Positions 1 through 5,047 of a stretch of DNA of 5,047 bases are shown in pieces. The position numbers and the translations under genes are program-made. How positions within the stretch are numbered: position 1 is the stretch's first letter; each line of letters starts with the position of its first letter. Origin of the DNA: Promethearchaeota archaeon (GTDB lineage: Archaea > Asgardarchaeota > Lokiarchaeia > Sigyniarchaeales > Promethearchaeaceae); NCBI GenBank assembly GCA_014729055.1, contig WJKO01000028.1, positions 1-5,047 on the forward strand, in the 5' to 3' direction. Under the pieces are notes generated by a model. That model was not told the DNA's origin. It saw nothing but the letters and a program-made list of their open reading frames with translations, and ran no database searches.

Positions 1-259
1 ATCTATACATATAGCGAATCTTTTTCTGTCTAATATCTCATATCTTATTTCGAAAATAGAGATTGAGAGTCTTGCATTTCAGTCTTTTAGTTTTTAATTC
101 AGTTCTTTATCAGTTTGGACTCAATTTTTCATAGATATCAAACTCGAAAATTTAAAGTATTCAAAAATCATGGGAGTATTTTTCCTTGTATAATGTTTTT
201 TAAATCGGATTTGCCTAAACCAATTTCCTTTCAAGCAAATTCTTCTTCCGTCTTGATAT

Positions 260-290
260 ACAAAGGAAGTTATATATATAAATCCTTTGT
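260..290. promoter_or_regulatory. Inverted repeat framing a TATA-like core
   Basis: A perfect 8-bp inverted repeat, ACAAAGGA (260-267) and TCCTTTGT (283-290), encloses a 15-nt spacer containing TTATATATATAAA. Read on the minus strand, the order is purine-rich AAAGGA followed by TTTATATA, which resembles an archaeal BRE plus TATA box pointing left. Read on the plus strand the core is also TATA-like, so direction is not settled. A TCCTTTG copy recurs at 298-304. The arrangement could be a promoter whose TATA box is bracketed by a regulator's half-sites. No gene start is seen within 250 bases to the left, so the transcript is unknown. Confidence 0.4.
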
Positions 291-303
291 TTGAAAGTCC
301 TTT

Positions 304-341
304 GGGAATTGTTTCCCATGAGTAAGGGAATTGTTTCCCAT
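304..341. repeat. Two tandem copies of a 16-bp dyad, 22 bp apart
   Basis: GGGAATTGTTTCCCAT occurs identically at 304-319 and 326-341. Each copy is an inverted repeat, with arms GGGAA and TTCCC around TTGT. The start-to-start distance is 22 bp, close to two helical turns, so both would face the same side of the DNA. An 8-nt piece of the complementary sequence, GGAAACAA, recurs at 447-454 near the thiolase stop codon. No T tract follows in either direction as a hairpin terminator would need, so protein-binding sites are the more likely reading. If transcribed, the same bases could form two 5-bp hairpins. Confidence 0.55.
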
Positions 342-408
342 AAAAAATCTAAAATAAAAAATTAAAACAACATTAAAAATAGAATTAATACGAAAACAAA
401 GGAATAAT

Positions 409-424
409 TAAAAGAAAAAATATA
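409..424 (-). terminator. T-tract terminator downstream of the thiolase
   Basis: On the minus strand, 40-55 bases past the thiolase stop codon, the sequence reads as a T-rich tract (T6, C, T4, with a TATA lead-in). Further T-rich tracts follow at about 341-366. Archaeal RNA polymerase commonly stops at such U tracts without a hairpin. This is suggestive only, because the whole intergenic region is AT-rich. Confidence 0.35.
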
Positions 425-463
425 GAAATTTTGTTGATTTTCTATTGGAAACAAAATTGATGC

Positions 464-1819
464 TTAAGCGCCTTCACGCTTTACAATACAACCCATACCC
501 ATACCTAAGCCAACGCAAAGAGTACTATAGGCATAAGTTTTTTGAGTTTCCTCAAGTTGGTGTAGTGTAGTACCGATTAAACGTGTACCTGTCATTCCAG
601 TTGGATGACCGATTGCAATTGCTCCGCCCCAAACGTTGAATCTCGGATCCTTCCAATCTAATCCCAATTCGTAGCAAGATGCTTTTACAACAGTTGAAAA
701 TGCTTCATTGATTTCAATGAATTCCATTTCATCCAGACTTGTTTCTGCTTTCTTCATAACAATCGGAGTCGCCTCAATTGGCCCAGTCAGCATCATGATC
801 GGATCTGTTCCAACATTTGCCATCATTTCGATAGTACCCCGGATCTTTAAACCATGTTCCTCAGCAAATCCTCTGGAAGTCAGCATCATAATGGCTGCAC
901 CATCGGTTTCAGGACAACTATTACCTGCGGTTAAATATCCTTTCCGTCTCTTAACAATACCTCTGAGCTTTTGGCATTTCTCAACGGTTGTATTCGGTCG
1001 AACCCCCTCATCTACATCTGCAATGTCAGTTTCTCCTTCAATTAGCTGTCCTTTCGGATCCGTTATAGGTTCGCCCTTTTCATCAAGCTTTGGAACTTTA
1101 ATAGGCAAAATTTCTTTCCCACGCATTTCATATGCATGATCGGTTTTTGCTTTCATATGGGAATTCACAGATAATTCATCTAATTCAAGTCTGAATTCTT
1201 CGTATAAATTACCAATTTTATTATTCCATACTTTACCCATCAATTCTGCCCCGGGAATCTGAGCAGACATTCTTTGTCCATATTCCTCACTTTTTTCGAG
1301 AATATAGGGATGTTTTGAGATCTTAATGTTCGGCGGAATTGTTTGTGGTTTATTACCAGGTCCTACAATAGTCATATCTGCCATTATCGGTAGAGTTGTT
1401 TGAGCTTCTACACCCCCACAAAGAGCTATATCTTTATCTCCAGTGAGAATTTCATGCCAACCGAACCAAACAGTAGTCATTCCAGACGCACACTGACGAT
1501 TCATTGAAACACCGGGAACTGATATAGGAAGATGTGCCGCTAAAGCAGTAGTTCGAGCGATATCAAGGGCCATTGCACCAACTTGACTGTTACATCCTAC
1601 TAAACAATCAACTTTTCCTTCATCAGCTAACTTCTTGAAGTTCACACCCTCAAGATTTTCGTCTACGATATATCGAAGTAGAGGTACTATCATATCGTCT
1701 CCACGAAGTCTCCGAAGGAGCCCACCCCGCTTCTTACCAAGAGCAGATCTTTTCCAATCAACAATTACGGGTTCACGTTCTTTAGGTAACCCCATTGTTG
1801 AAAACATAGATTTTACCAT
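464..1819 (-). CDS. Thiolase (3-ketoacyl-CoA thiolase / acetyl-CoA acetyltransferase)
   Basis: The 451-residue product is a thiolase. It would cleave 3-ketoacyl-CoA with CoA to acetyl-CoA plus a shortened acyl-CoA, or condense acetyl-CoA in reverse, in the cytoplasm. All catalytic elements are visible: the acyl-carrying Cys110 in NRQCASG, NEAF at 371-374, His405 in GGAIAIGHPTG, and Cys435 in LCVGLGMG. The NSCPETDGAA motif (300-309) replaces the usual NASGxxDGAA. It is longer than typical thiolases (about 390-400), partly from a charged insertion near 245-272, and FNVxGGxIAxGHP recalls FadI-type enzymes. The frame extends upstream to a TTG at 1852 (462 residues), but the ATG at 1819 is preferred: GAAAGTGA lies 5 nt before it and the conserved fold begins soon after. 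It is divergent from the FadH-type gene, which supports a role in acyl-CoA metabolism. Chain-length preference and direction cannot be read from sequence. No DUF35 or HMG-CoA synthase neighbour is seen, so a mevalonate role is less supported. Confidence 0.93.
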   Translation of the reverse strand: MVKSMFSTMGLPKEREPVIVDWKRSALGKKRGGLLRRLRGDDMIVPLLRYIVDENLEGVNFKKLADEGKVDCLVGCNSQVGAMALDIARTTALAAHLPISVPGVSMNRQCASGMTTVWFGWHEILTGDKDIALCGGVEAQTTLPIMADMTIVGPGNKPQTIPPNIKISKHPYILEKSEEYGQRMSAQIPGAELMGKVWNNKIGNLYEEFRLELDELSVNSHMKAKTDHAYEMRGKEILPIKVPKLDEKGEPITDPKGQLIEGETDIADVDEGVRPNTTVEKCQKLRGIVKRRKGYLTAGNSCPETDGAAIMMLTSRGFAEEHGLKIRGTIEMMANVGTDPIMMLTGPIEATPIVMKKAETSLDEMEFIEINEAFSTVVKASCYELGLDWKDPRFNVWGGAIAIGHPTGMTGTRLIGTTLHQLEETQKTYAYSTLCVGLGMGMGCIVKREGA

Positions 1820-1824
1820 AATAT

Positions 1825-1832
1825 TCACTTTC
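1825..1832 (-). promoter_or_regulatory. Ribosome-binding site deciding the thiolase start
   Basis: On the minus strand GAAAGTGA matches six of eight bases of the anti-16S-complementary sequence GGAGGTGA and ends 5 nt before the ATG at 1819-1817. No comparable site precedes the in-frame TTG at 1852. This is the main reason for choosing the shorter protein. Confidence 0.5.
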
Positions 1833-1862
1833 TGTTTTAATTTATCATACAATCTTAAAATT

Positions 1863-1886
1863 TAGTATAAGTGGTTTGATTAAACC
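1863..1886 (-). promoter_or_regulatory. Candidate thiolase promoter with adjacent dyad
   Basis: On the minus strand TTATACTA (1870-1863) is a TATA-like box about 45 nt before the preferred ATG. Start of transcription some 25 nt downstream would fall near 1842, giving a short leader that contains the ribosome site but excludes the TTG at 1852. Immediately upstream, where the BRE would lie, is the dyad GGTTTGATTAAACC (plus-strand 1873-1886; arms GGTTT and AAACC around GATT). A protein bound there would compete with TFB/TBP. A near copy lies at 4187-4198. The TATA match is modest, so the promoter is tentative. Confidence 0.4.
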
Positions 1887-1981
1887 TTTTTATCTTAGTT
1901 TTTAATATTTATCATAATCCATTATAGAATAGATATAGCTAATTTTTCTGAATACAAGATTAAACTTTAAAATTTGCGTCA

Positions 1982-1989
1982 TTTATATA
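1982..1989 (+). promoter_or_regulatory. Candidate TATA box for the FadH-type gene
   Basis: TTTATATA followed by AAAG is a strong match to the archaeal TATA consensus. Transcription would start near 2012, giving a leader of about 120 nt. A second weaker candidate, TATAAAAA at 2080-2087, would give a leader of only some 20 nt. The sequence does not decide between them. Confidence 0.45.
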
Positions 1990-2031
1990 AAAGAAATATA
2001 TGCAATATATACAAAAAACAAACTTGGGCGA

Positions 2032-2054
2032 TCTTATTCCGACATGAAATAAGA
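2032..2054 (+). repeat. 7-bp inverted repeat upstream of the FadH-type gene
   Basis: TCTTATT (2032-2038) and AATAAGA (2048-2054) are perfectly complementary around the 9-nt loop CCGACATGA. It lies between the two TATA candidates, so it could be a leader hairpin or an operator. In such AT-rich DNA a chance origin is possible. Confidence 0.3.
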
Positions 2055-2119
2055 ACTTAAAATTAGAAATAAATAAATCTATAAAAAATTGTTCATAATT
2101 ATAGAAAAACAAGATAGAT

Positions 2120-2123
2120 GGAG
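2120..2123 (+). promoter_or_regulatory. Ribosome-binding site of the FadH-type gene
   Basis: GGAG, within GATGGAG, ends 8 nt before the ATG at 2132. It supports that start, as does the N-terminus LFEPMKINGFQIKNR, which is where this family normally begins. Confidence 0.6.
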
Positions 2124-2131
2124 TATTCATA

Positions 2132-4171
2132 ATGAAATTCGTTAAATTATTTGAACCAATGAAAATAAATGGTTTCCAGATAAAAAATCGTATTGTTATG
2201 CCCGCAATGCACTTGAATTATAGTAGTGACGGTAGCATGAGCGATGTTGAAATTGATTTTTACGAAGAACGTGCACGGGGAGGTACGGGGCTTATAATTG
2301 TGGGTGGTTGCGGTGTTGAGAAGCGCGGCGGCGCGCCAGCAATGGTGATGCTTGATGATGATAAATATATACCTGGATTTAAAAAATTAGGGGATGTTGT
2401 TCATGAATATGGTGCCAAAATTGTTGCTCAATTATATCATGCTGGACGCTATGCGTTTTCATTCGTTTCTGGTGAACAACCGGTTTCTGCGTCTGCTGTA
2501 TATTCTAAATTCTCCAAAGAAACACCAAAAGCACTATCAATTGAGGAAATTAAAGAAGTACAAGAAAAGATAGCAGATGCCGCAGAGCGAGTTAAAAAGG
2601 CAGGATGGGAGGGTGTTGAGCTACTTGGTAGTGCGGGATATCTAATAAATCAGTTTCTTAGTCCTGTAACGAACAAAAGAACCGATGAATATGGTGGAAG
2701 TCTTGAAAACCGATTAAGATTTCCCTTGGAACTGATAGAGATTGTAAAAAAACGGGTCTCCCCAAACGGTGAAGATTTTATTGTAGGTATGAGAGTTTCG
2801 GGAGATGATTTCATACCAGATAGTAATACGTATAGAGAAAATGCAGAGATCGCAAAAAGATACGCTGATGCGGGAATAGATTACATTAATGTAACCGGTG
2901 GTTGGCACGAAACACGTATCCCACAAATAACATCACAAGTACCGCAAGGAGGATATGCATACCTCGCGGAAAATATCAAAAAATTAGTACCTAAAACACC
3001 GGTTTTTTCGGGCAATCGAATCAATGATCCAGTTATGGCAGAACGAATTATCCGTGATTTTAAGGCAGATGCAGTCGCTATGGGTCGTGCGCTTATTGCT
3101 GATCCTTATTTGCCAGAGAAGACAAAAAACAACAAACTTTGGGACATTAGAAAATGTGTGGCATGTAATCAAGGTTGTTTCGACCACATTTTTAAAATGC
3201 AACCCGTTGAATGCATGCGGAATTATCGTGTATCCAGAGAAGGTCGAATAGATATCTCGGAGAAGGTAGAAAACCCCAAAAAAATATTAATAGTGGGTGC
3301 GGGACCAGCTGGCTTGGAGGCAGCGAGAGTAGCCACCATATTGGGACACGAGGTTACTGTTGTGGAGAAAAAAGATAAAATTGGTGGTCAATTAAATGTT
3401 GCATTTGTGCCGCATGGCAGGGAAAGTATGAAAGAAATCTTAATTTATTATGAAAATCAAATAAAACACCATAATATAGATGTCCGTTTGAATACAGAGG
3501 CAACAGTGGACTACATTAATGATTTTGGCGCGGACGAGGTAATCTTTGCTACAGGTGTTAAATTCTCGATCCCACCGATTGATGGTATCGACGGTAACAA
3601 CGGAAGTGATGTTGTATTTGCAGATATCGCCCTCGCCGGAGATCATCCTGTTGGAAAGAATGTAGTTGTGGTTGGAGGTGCCGCAACAGGTGTCGAGACT
3701 GCTATTTGGGCAGCAAAGCTCGGGGCATTTACTTCAGAGCAAGCGCATTTCTTAGCGTTCTATGATGCATTACCCCGTAAGGAAATCTTTCAATCTTGGT
3801 TTAGAGGGCCGAGAAATGTTACTATCTTGGAATTATTACCCCGGATCGGAACAAGTATAGGTAAATCTACAAGATGGGTTATGTTAGATGAGTTAGATTC
3901 ACTGGGTATAAATGTGTTGACGAACGTTAAGATTCAGAAATTTGACAAAGATAAGGTAGTATTTGAACAGAACGGAGAAACCAAAGAGATGAAAGGAATA
4001 GATACCTTTATCTTGGCAACGGGTGTAAAAAGAAATCGTGATCTCTATAATAAAGTTAAGAAGATAAAACCGAAGTTTAATATCCATCGAATTGGTGATT
4101 GTAAAAAGCCTCGTACTATTGTAGAGGCAATACACGACGGATTTAAAACAGTATATCGATTAAAAAAATAA
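2132..4171 (+). CDS. fadH: FadH-type 2,4-dienoyl-CoA reductase (FMN, 4Fe-4S, FAD)
   Basis: The 679-residue product would reduce 2,4-dienoyl-CoA with NAD(P)H, removing double bonds that block beta-oxidation. Residues 1-340 form an Old Yellow Enzyme-type FMN TIM barrel with Tyr170 (GSAGYLIN) and His259 (GWHETRIP), matching the E. coli FadH proton donors Tyr166 and His252. Cys342, 345, 349 and 361 have the same spacing as the E. coli 4Fe-4S ligands. A dinucleotide fold follows with GAGPAG (389-394), Glu412 and IGGQ (417-420), then a second with GGAATG (515-520), and ATG motifs at 473-475 and 629-631. SIGKSTRW (575-582) parallels GLGKTTGW of FadH and argues against the shorter BaiCD or enoate reductase type. 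Length (E. coli 672) and architecture are complete with no frameshift. It is divergent from a thiolase, consistent with unsaturated acyl-CoA degradation. NADH versus NADPH preference is not determinable, and a related enoate reductase or NADH oxidase activity remains possible. Confidence 0.93.
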   Translation: MKFVKLFEPMKINGFQIKNRIVMPAMHLNYSSDGSMSDVEIDFYEERARGGTGLIIVGGCGVEKRGGAPAMVMLDDDKYIPGFKKLGDVVHEYGAKIVAQLYHAGRYAFSFVSGEQPVSASAVYSKFSKETPKALSIEEIKEVQEKIADAAERVKKAGWEGVELLGSAGYLINQFLSPVTNKRTDEYGGSLENRLRFPLELIEIVKKRVSPNGEDFIVGMRVSGDDFIPDSNTYRENAEIAKRYADAGIDYINVTGGWHETRIPQITSQVPQGGYAYLAENIKKLVPKTPVFSGNRINDPVMAERIIRDFKADAVAMGRALIADPYLPEKTKNNKLWDIRKCVACNQGCFDHIFKMQPVECMRNYRVSREGRIDISEKVENPKKILIVGAGPAGLEAARVATILGHEVTVVEKKDKIGGQLNVAFVPHGRESMKEILIYYENQIKHHNIDVRLNTEATVDYINDFGADEVIFATGVKFSIPPIDGIDGNNGSDVVFADIALAGDHPVGKNVVVVGGAATGVETAIWAAKLGAFTSEQAHFLAFYDALPRKEIFQSWFRGPRNVTILELLPRIGTSIGKSTRWVMLDELDSLGINVLTNVKIQKFDKDKVVFEQNGETKEMKGIDTFILATGVKRNRDLYNKVKKIKPKFNIHRIGDCKKPRTIVEAIHDGFKTVYRLKK

Positions 4172-4186
4172 ATCTAATTTAAATAT

Positions 4187-4237
4187 GTTTGATTAACCTA
4201 TAGATATATATATCTTCGTTTTCTTTTTTTATCTTAG
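4187..4237 (+). promoter_or_regulatory. FadH-gene 3' T tract overlapping a candidate promoter
   Basis: Sixteen bases after the FadH-type stop codon is GTTTGATTAACC (4187-4198), a near copy of the dyad beside the thiolase promoter. It is followed by the 14-bp palindrome AGATATATATATCT (4202-4215), which is TATA-like, and by a T tract at 4219-4230 leading into TTTTTATCTTAG (4226-4237). The T tract could end the FadH-type transcript, and the TATA-like element could start transcription of the small ORF at 4263, with a start near 4235. Both roles are inferred from position and base composition only. Confidence 0.35.
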
Positions 4238-4262
4238 GCGTACATAATATGAATACTTAGCG

Positions 4263-4466
4263 ATGAGCCGTTCTAAAAACTCACGGAAAGGATGTTATCC
4301 GCGTCATAAAAGAACAGATCCTTGGGATTTATGCAATAAATTTGCGAAAACATCCAATAAGAAGTCATATAAACGATATATGATAGAGGTTGAGATCCAG
4401 ATCTATCATAATCTTCATGATATTGATAAGATGGCTAAAAATACATGGATCCATTATAAAGGCTAA
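4263..4466 (+). CDS. Small basic protein of unknown function (67 aa)
   Basis: The 67-residue product is strongly basic in its first 40 residues, has two cysteines (11 and 24), and no signal peptide or membrane segment. The region is visibly richer in G and C than the flanking intergenic DNA, which favours coding. It sits between a TATA-like element (4202-4215) and an 11-T run that begins 11 nt past the stop. From memory, its start MSRSK and the K-x3-N-KK-x2-KR pattern at 30-38 loosely resemble short basic phage and chromosomal proteins that begin MSRS and contain an NRxxRR-like block. I could not verify this and assign no function. No clear ribosome site precedes the ATG, so a short-leader message or a different start is possible. 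A chance ORF is not excluded. Confidence 0.5.
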   Translation: MSRSKNSRKGCYPRHKRTDPWDLCNKFAKTSNKKSYKRYMIEVEIQIYHNLHDIDKMAKNTWIHYKG

Positions 4467-4477
4467 AAAAATGGCGA

Positions 4478-4508
4478 TTTTTTTTTTTCTATTCTTAAGA
4501 GAAAAAAA
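4478..4508. terminator. Symmetric T/A-tract bidirectional terminator
   Basis: A run of 11 T (4478-4488) is followed by CT, a 9-nt loop containing CTTAAG, and then AGAAAAAAA. TTTTTTTCT (4482-4490) and AGAAAAAAA (4500-4508) are a perfect 9-bp inverted repeat. On the plus strand the T run lies just after the small ORF. On the minus strand the A run reads as T7 about 105 nt past the stop of the gene ending at 4613. Lying between convergent genes, it is well placed to end transcription from both sides. Confidence 0.5.
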
Positions 4509-4612
4509 GAGAGTAATCTATCTTGGCTATTCGTTGCAGGCTTGGAAACTGCGCAGAGAATGCGGCTTTATTTTGACTGAACGTCAGAAAAAGATTAGAT
4601 TTTGTTTTTATA
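4509..4612. other. Unassigned stretch between convergent genes
   Basis: About 100 bases with no gene I can support. The section 4525-4590 is clearly richer in G and C than the surrounding spacer and contains the 8-bp palindrome CTGCGCAG (4549-4556). More than one frame is open through it, on both strands. One plus-strand frame ends at the TGA 4578-4580 but has no start codon. It could be the 3' leader of the minus-strand gene or a remnant of a degraded gene. Confidence 0.35.
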
Positions 4613-5047
4613 TCATTTCTTCATTATTGGATTTTTGCGTTCTTCCTTTTCTCTTTTTATTTTATATATTGAAGTTGTATAACTCTCTAAAGTTATTTGA
4701 ATTGAGACCGCTGATTCTGGTAATATTTCTGTTTTCCAAGTGTGTTCAGGTGAGTCACTTTCAGTTGGAACGGGTTCACTTTCTTTAAATCGAACTTGTT
4801 TTGTTTCTATAAAAACCAGCTCAACATTTCCGATTTTTCTGTTTGTTTTATTTTTTAACGTAATTTTCCGTTTTATAACATCCTTTCGCTTATGTATTTG
4901 AATCTCCTTGTAAAGATGCGCTTCATGCGGTGCAACTGGTGTAGTCGTAACCTTTTCTTCTCCCTTATCTAATTTTACAATGCGATCTATACATTCCACG
5001 GAGTCTTCTACGGTTTTTTGTGTTTTAAATTTGCTTCCCACACTTCC
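4613..5047 (-). CDS. C-terminal part of an unrecognised protein, cut by window edge
   Basis: The last 144 residues of a minus-strand gene are visible, ending at TGA 4613-4615. The frame is open to the right edge. A GTG at 5041 could be a start, but the two codons before it (Gly, Ser) are also open and there is no room to see a ribosome site, so the gene probably begins outside. I do not recognise the family. The fragment has no membrane segment. Residues about 57-123 alternate hydrophobic and polar residues (KRKITLKNKT, NVELVFIE, VSIQITLES), as expected for beta strands of a sandwich or Ig-like domain similar in style to DUF4139-type domains, which is only an impression. The last 18 residues are rich in Lys, Arg and Glu. 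The opposite-strand frame over the same bases translates to Leu/Phe-rich, low-complexity sequence and is taken as its shadow. Confidence 0.6.
   Translation of the reverse strand, partial: GSVGSKFKTQKTVEDSVECIDRIVKLDKGEEKVTTTPVAPHEAHLYKEIQIHKRKDVIKRKITLKNKTNRKIGNVELVFIETKQVRFKESEPVPTESDSPEHTWKTEILPESAVSIQITLESYTTSIYKIKREKEERKNPIMKK

Larger units (their letters stand above)
1..463. other. AT-rich intergenic region without a supported gene
   Basis: No convincing coding region is seen on either strand. The best plus-strand candidate (193-294, 33 codons) lacks a well-placed ribosome site and has low-complexity content. Minus-strand ATGs at 171, 131, 77 and 41 all meet stops within about 16 codons. 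A minus-strand ATG at 8-10 stays open to the left edge but too little is visible to judge. The stretch holds the 3' flank of the thiolase gene (right part) and a cluster of inverted and direct repeats at 260-341, listed separately. Its left 120 bases are T-rich with loosely repeated CAGT(T/C)-T-run elements near 78, 98 and 109. Confidence 0.6.

Noticed and set aside
193..294. 33-codon plus-strand ORF in the left intergenic region
   Set aside because: No well-placed ribosome site, low-complexity composition, and it runs through the TATA-like repeat cluster.
304..341. Twin GGGAA/TTCCC dyads as the start of a CRISPR array
   Set aside because: There are only two 16-bp units with a 6-nt gap, far too short for repeats and spacers, and no cas genes are present.
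304..341. Twin dyads as hairpin terminators of the thiolase or of a leftward gene
   Set aside because: The stems are only 5 bp and no T tract follows them in the 3' direction on either strand; the nearby T tract on the minus strand precedes them.
708..1139. Open frame of 143 codons on the plus strand
   Set aside because: It lies wholly inside the thiolase gene on the opposite strand; its Ser/Ile/Pro-rich translation is a typical shadow.
1771..1780. GGTTCACGTT resembling a tRNA T-arm
   Set aside because: It lies within the thiolase coding sequence and no acceptor, D-arm or anticodon stem surrounds it. No tRNA was found elsewhere in the window.
2714..4135. Several 68-78-codon minus-strand frames across the FadH-type gene
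   Set aside because: All are antisense to a complete, motif-rich gene and have no features of their own.
4390..4788. Open frame of 132 codons on the plus strand, rich in Leu, Ile and Phe, resembling a membrane protein
   Set aside because: It overlaps the end of the small ORF, runs through the T/A terminator-like structure and lies antisense to the beta-rich minus-strand gene. Its hydrophobicity comes from T-rich DNA, and no ribosome site was seen.

Overview
The window is AT-rich. The two large genes are moderately AT-rich, and the DNA between them is very AT-rich, with many A and T tracts. The genes are widely spaced, and several starts have TATA-like boxes (for example TTTATATA at 1982-1989) preceded by purine-rich stretches. 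Gene ends are followed by T tracts rather than GC-rich hairpins, and the two large genes have GGAG- or GTGA-type ribosome sites. Together this suggests an archaeon, possibly an Asgard (Lokiarchaeota-like) lineage carrying fatty-acid enzymes. That is an inference: an AT-rich bacterium such as a clostridium is not excluded, because thiolases and FadH-type reductases occur in both domains.

Layout. 1-463 holds no gene I can support, but it carries a dense cluster of symmetric elements at 260-341. A thiolase (3-ketoacyl-CoA thiolase / acetyl-CoA acetyltransferase) lies on the minus strand at 464-1819. It is divergent from a complete FadH-type 2,4-dienoyl-CoA reductase on the plus strand at 2132-4171, and the gap between them carries promoter-like and operator-like sequences. 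Further right are a small basic ORF (plus strand, 4263-4466), a symmetric T/A-tract structure that could end transcription in both directions (4478-4508), a short unexplained stretch, and the 3' part of a minus-strand gene (4613-5047) that runs off the right edge.

How the genes fit together. The FadH-type enzyme reduces 2,4-dienoyl-CoA, which lets unsaturated acyl chains enter the beta-oxidation spiral. The thiolase performs the last, C-C cleaving step of each turn, or the reverse condensation. The divergent pair therefore looks like part of acyl-CoA metabolism. Acyl-CoA dehydrogenase, enoyl-CoA hydratase and 3-hydroxyacyl-CoA dehydrogenase are not in the window. The small basic ORF and the truncated gene have no evident link to this pathway.

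I see no CRISPR array, tRNA, rRNA, transposase or clear novel defence or mobile system. The most interesting material is non-coding: paired dyads spaced 22 bp apart at 304-341, an inverted repeat framing a TATA-like core at 260-290, and a motif shared by the thiolase promoter region and the region upstream of the small ORF.
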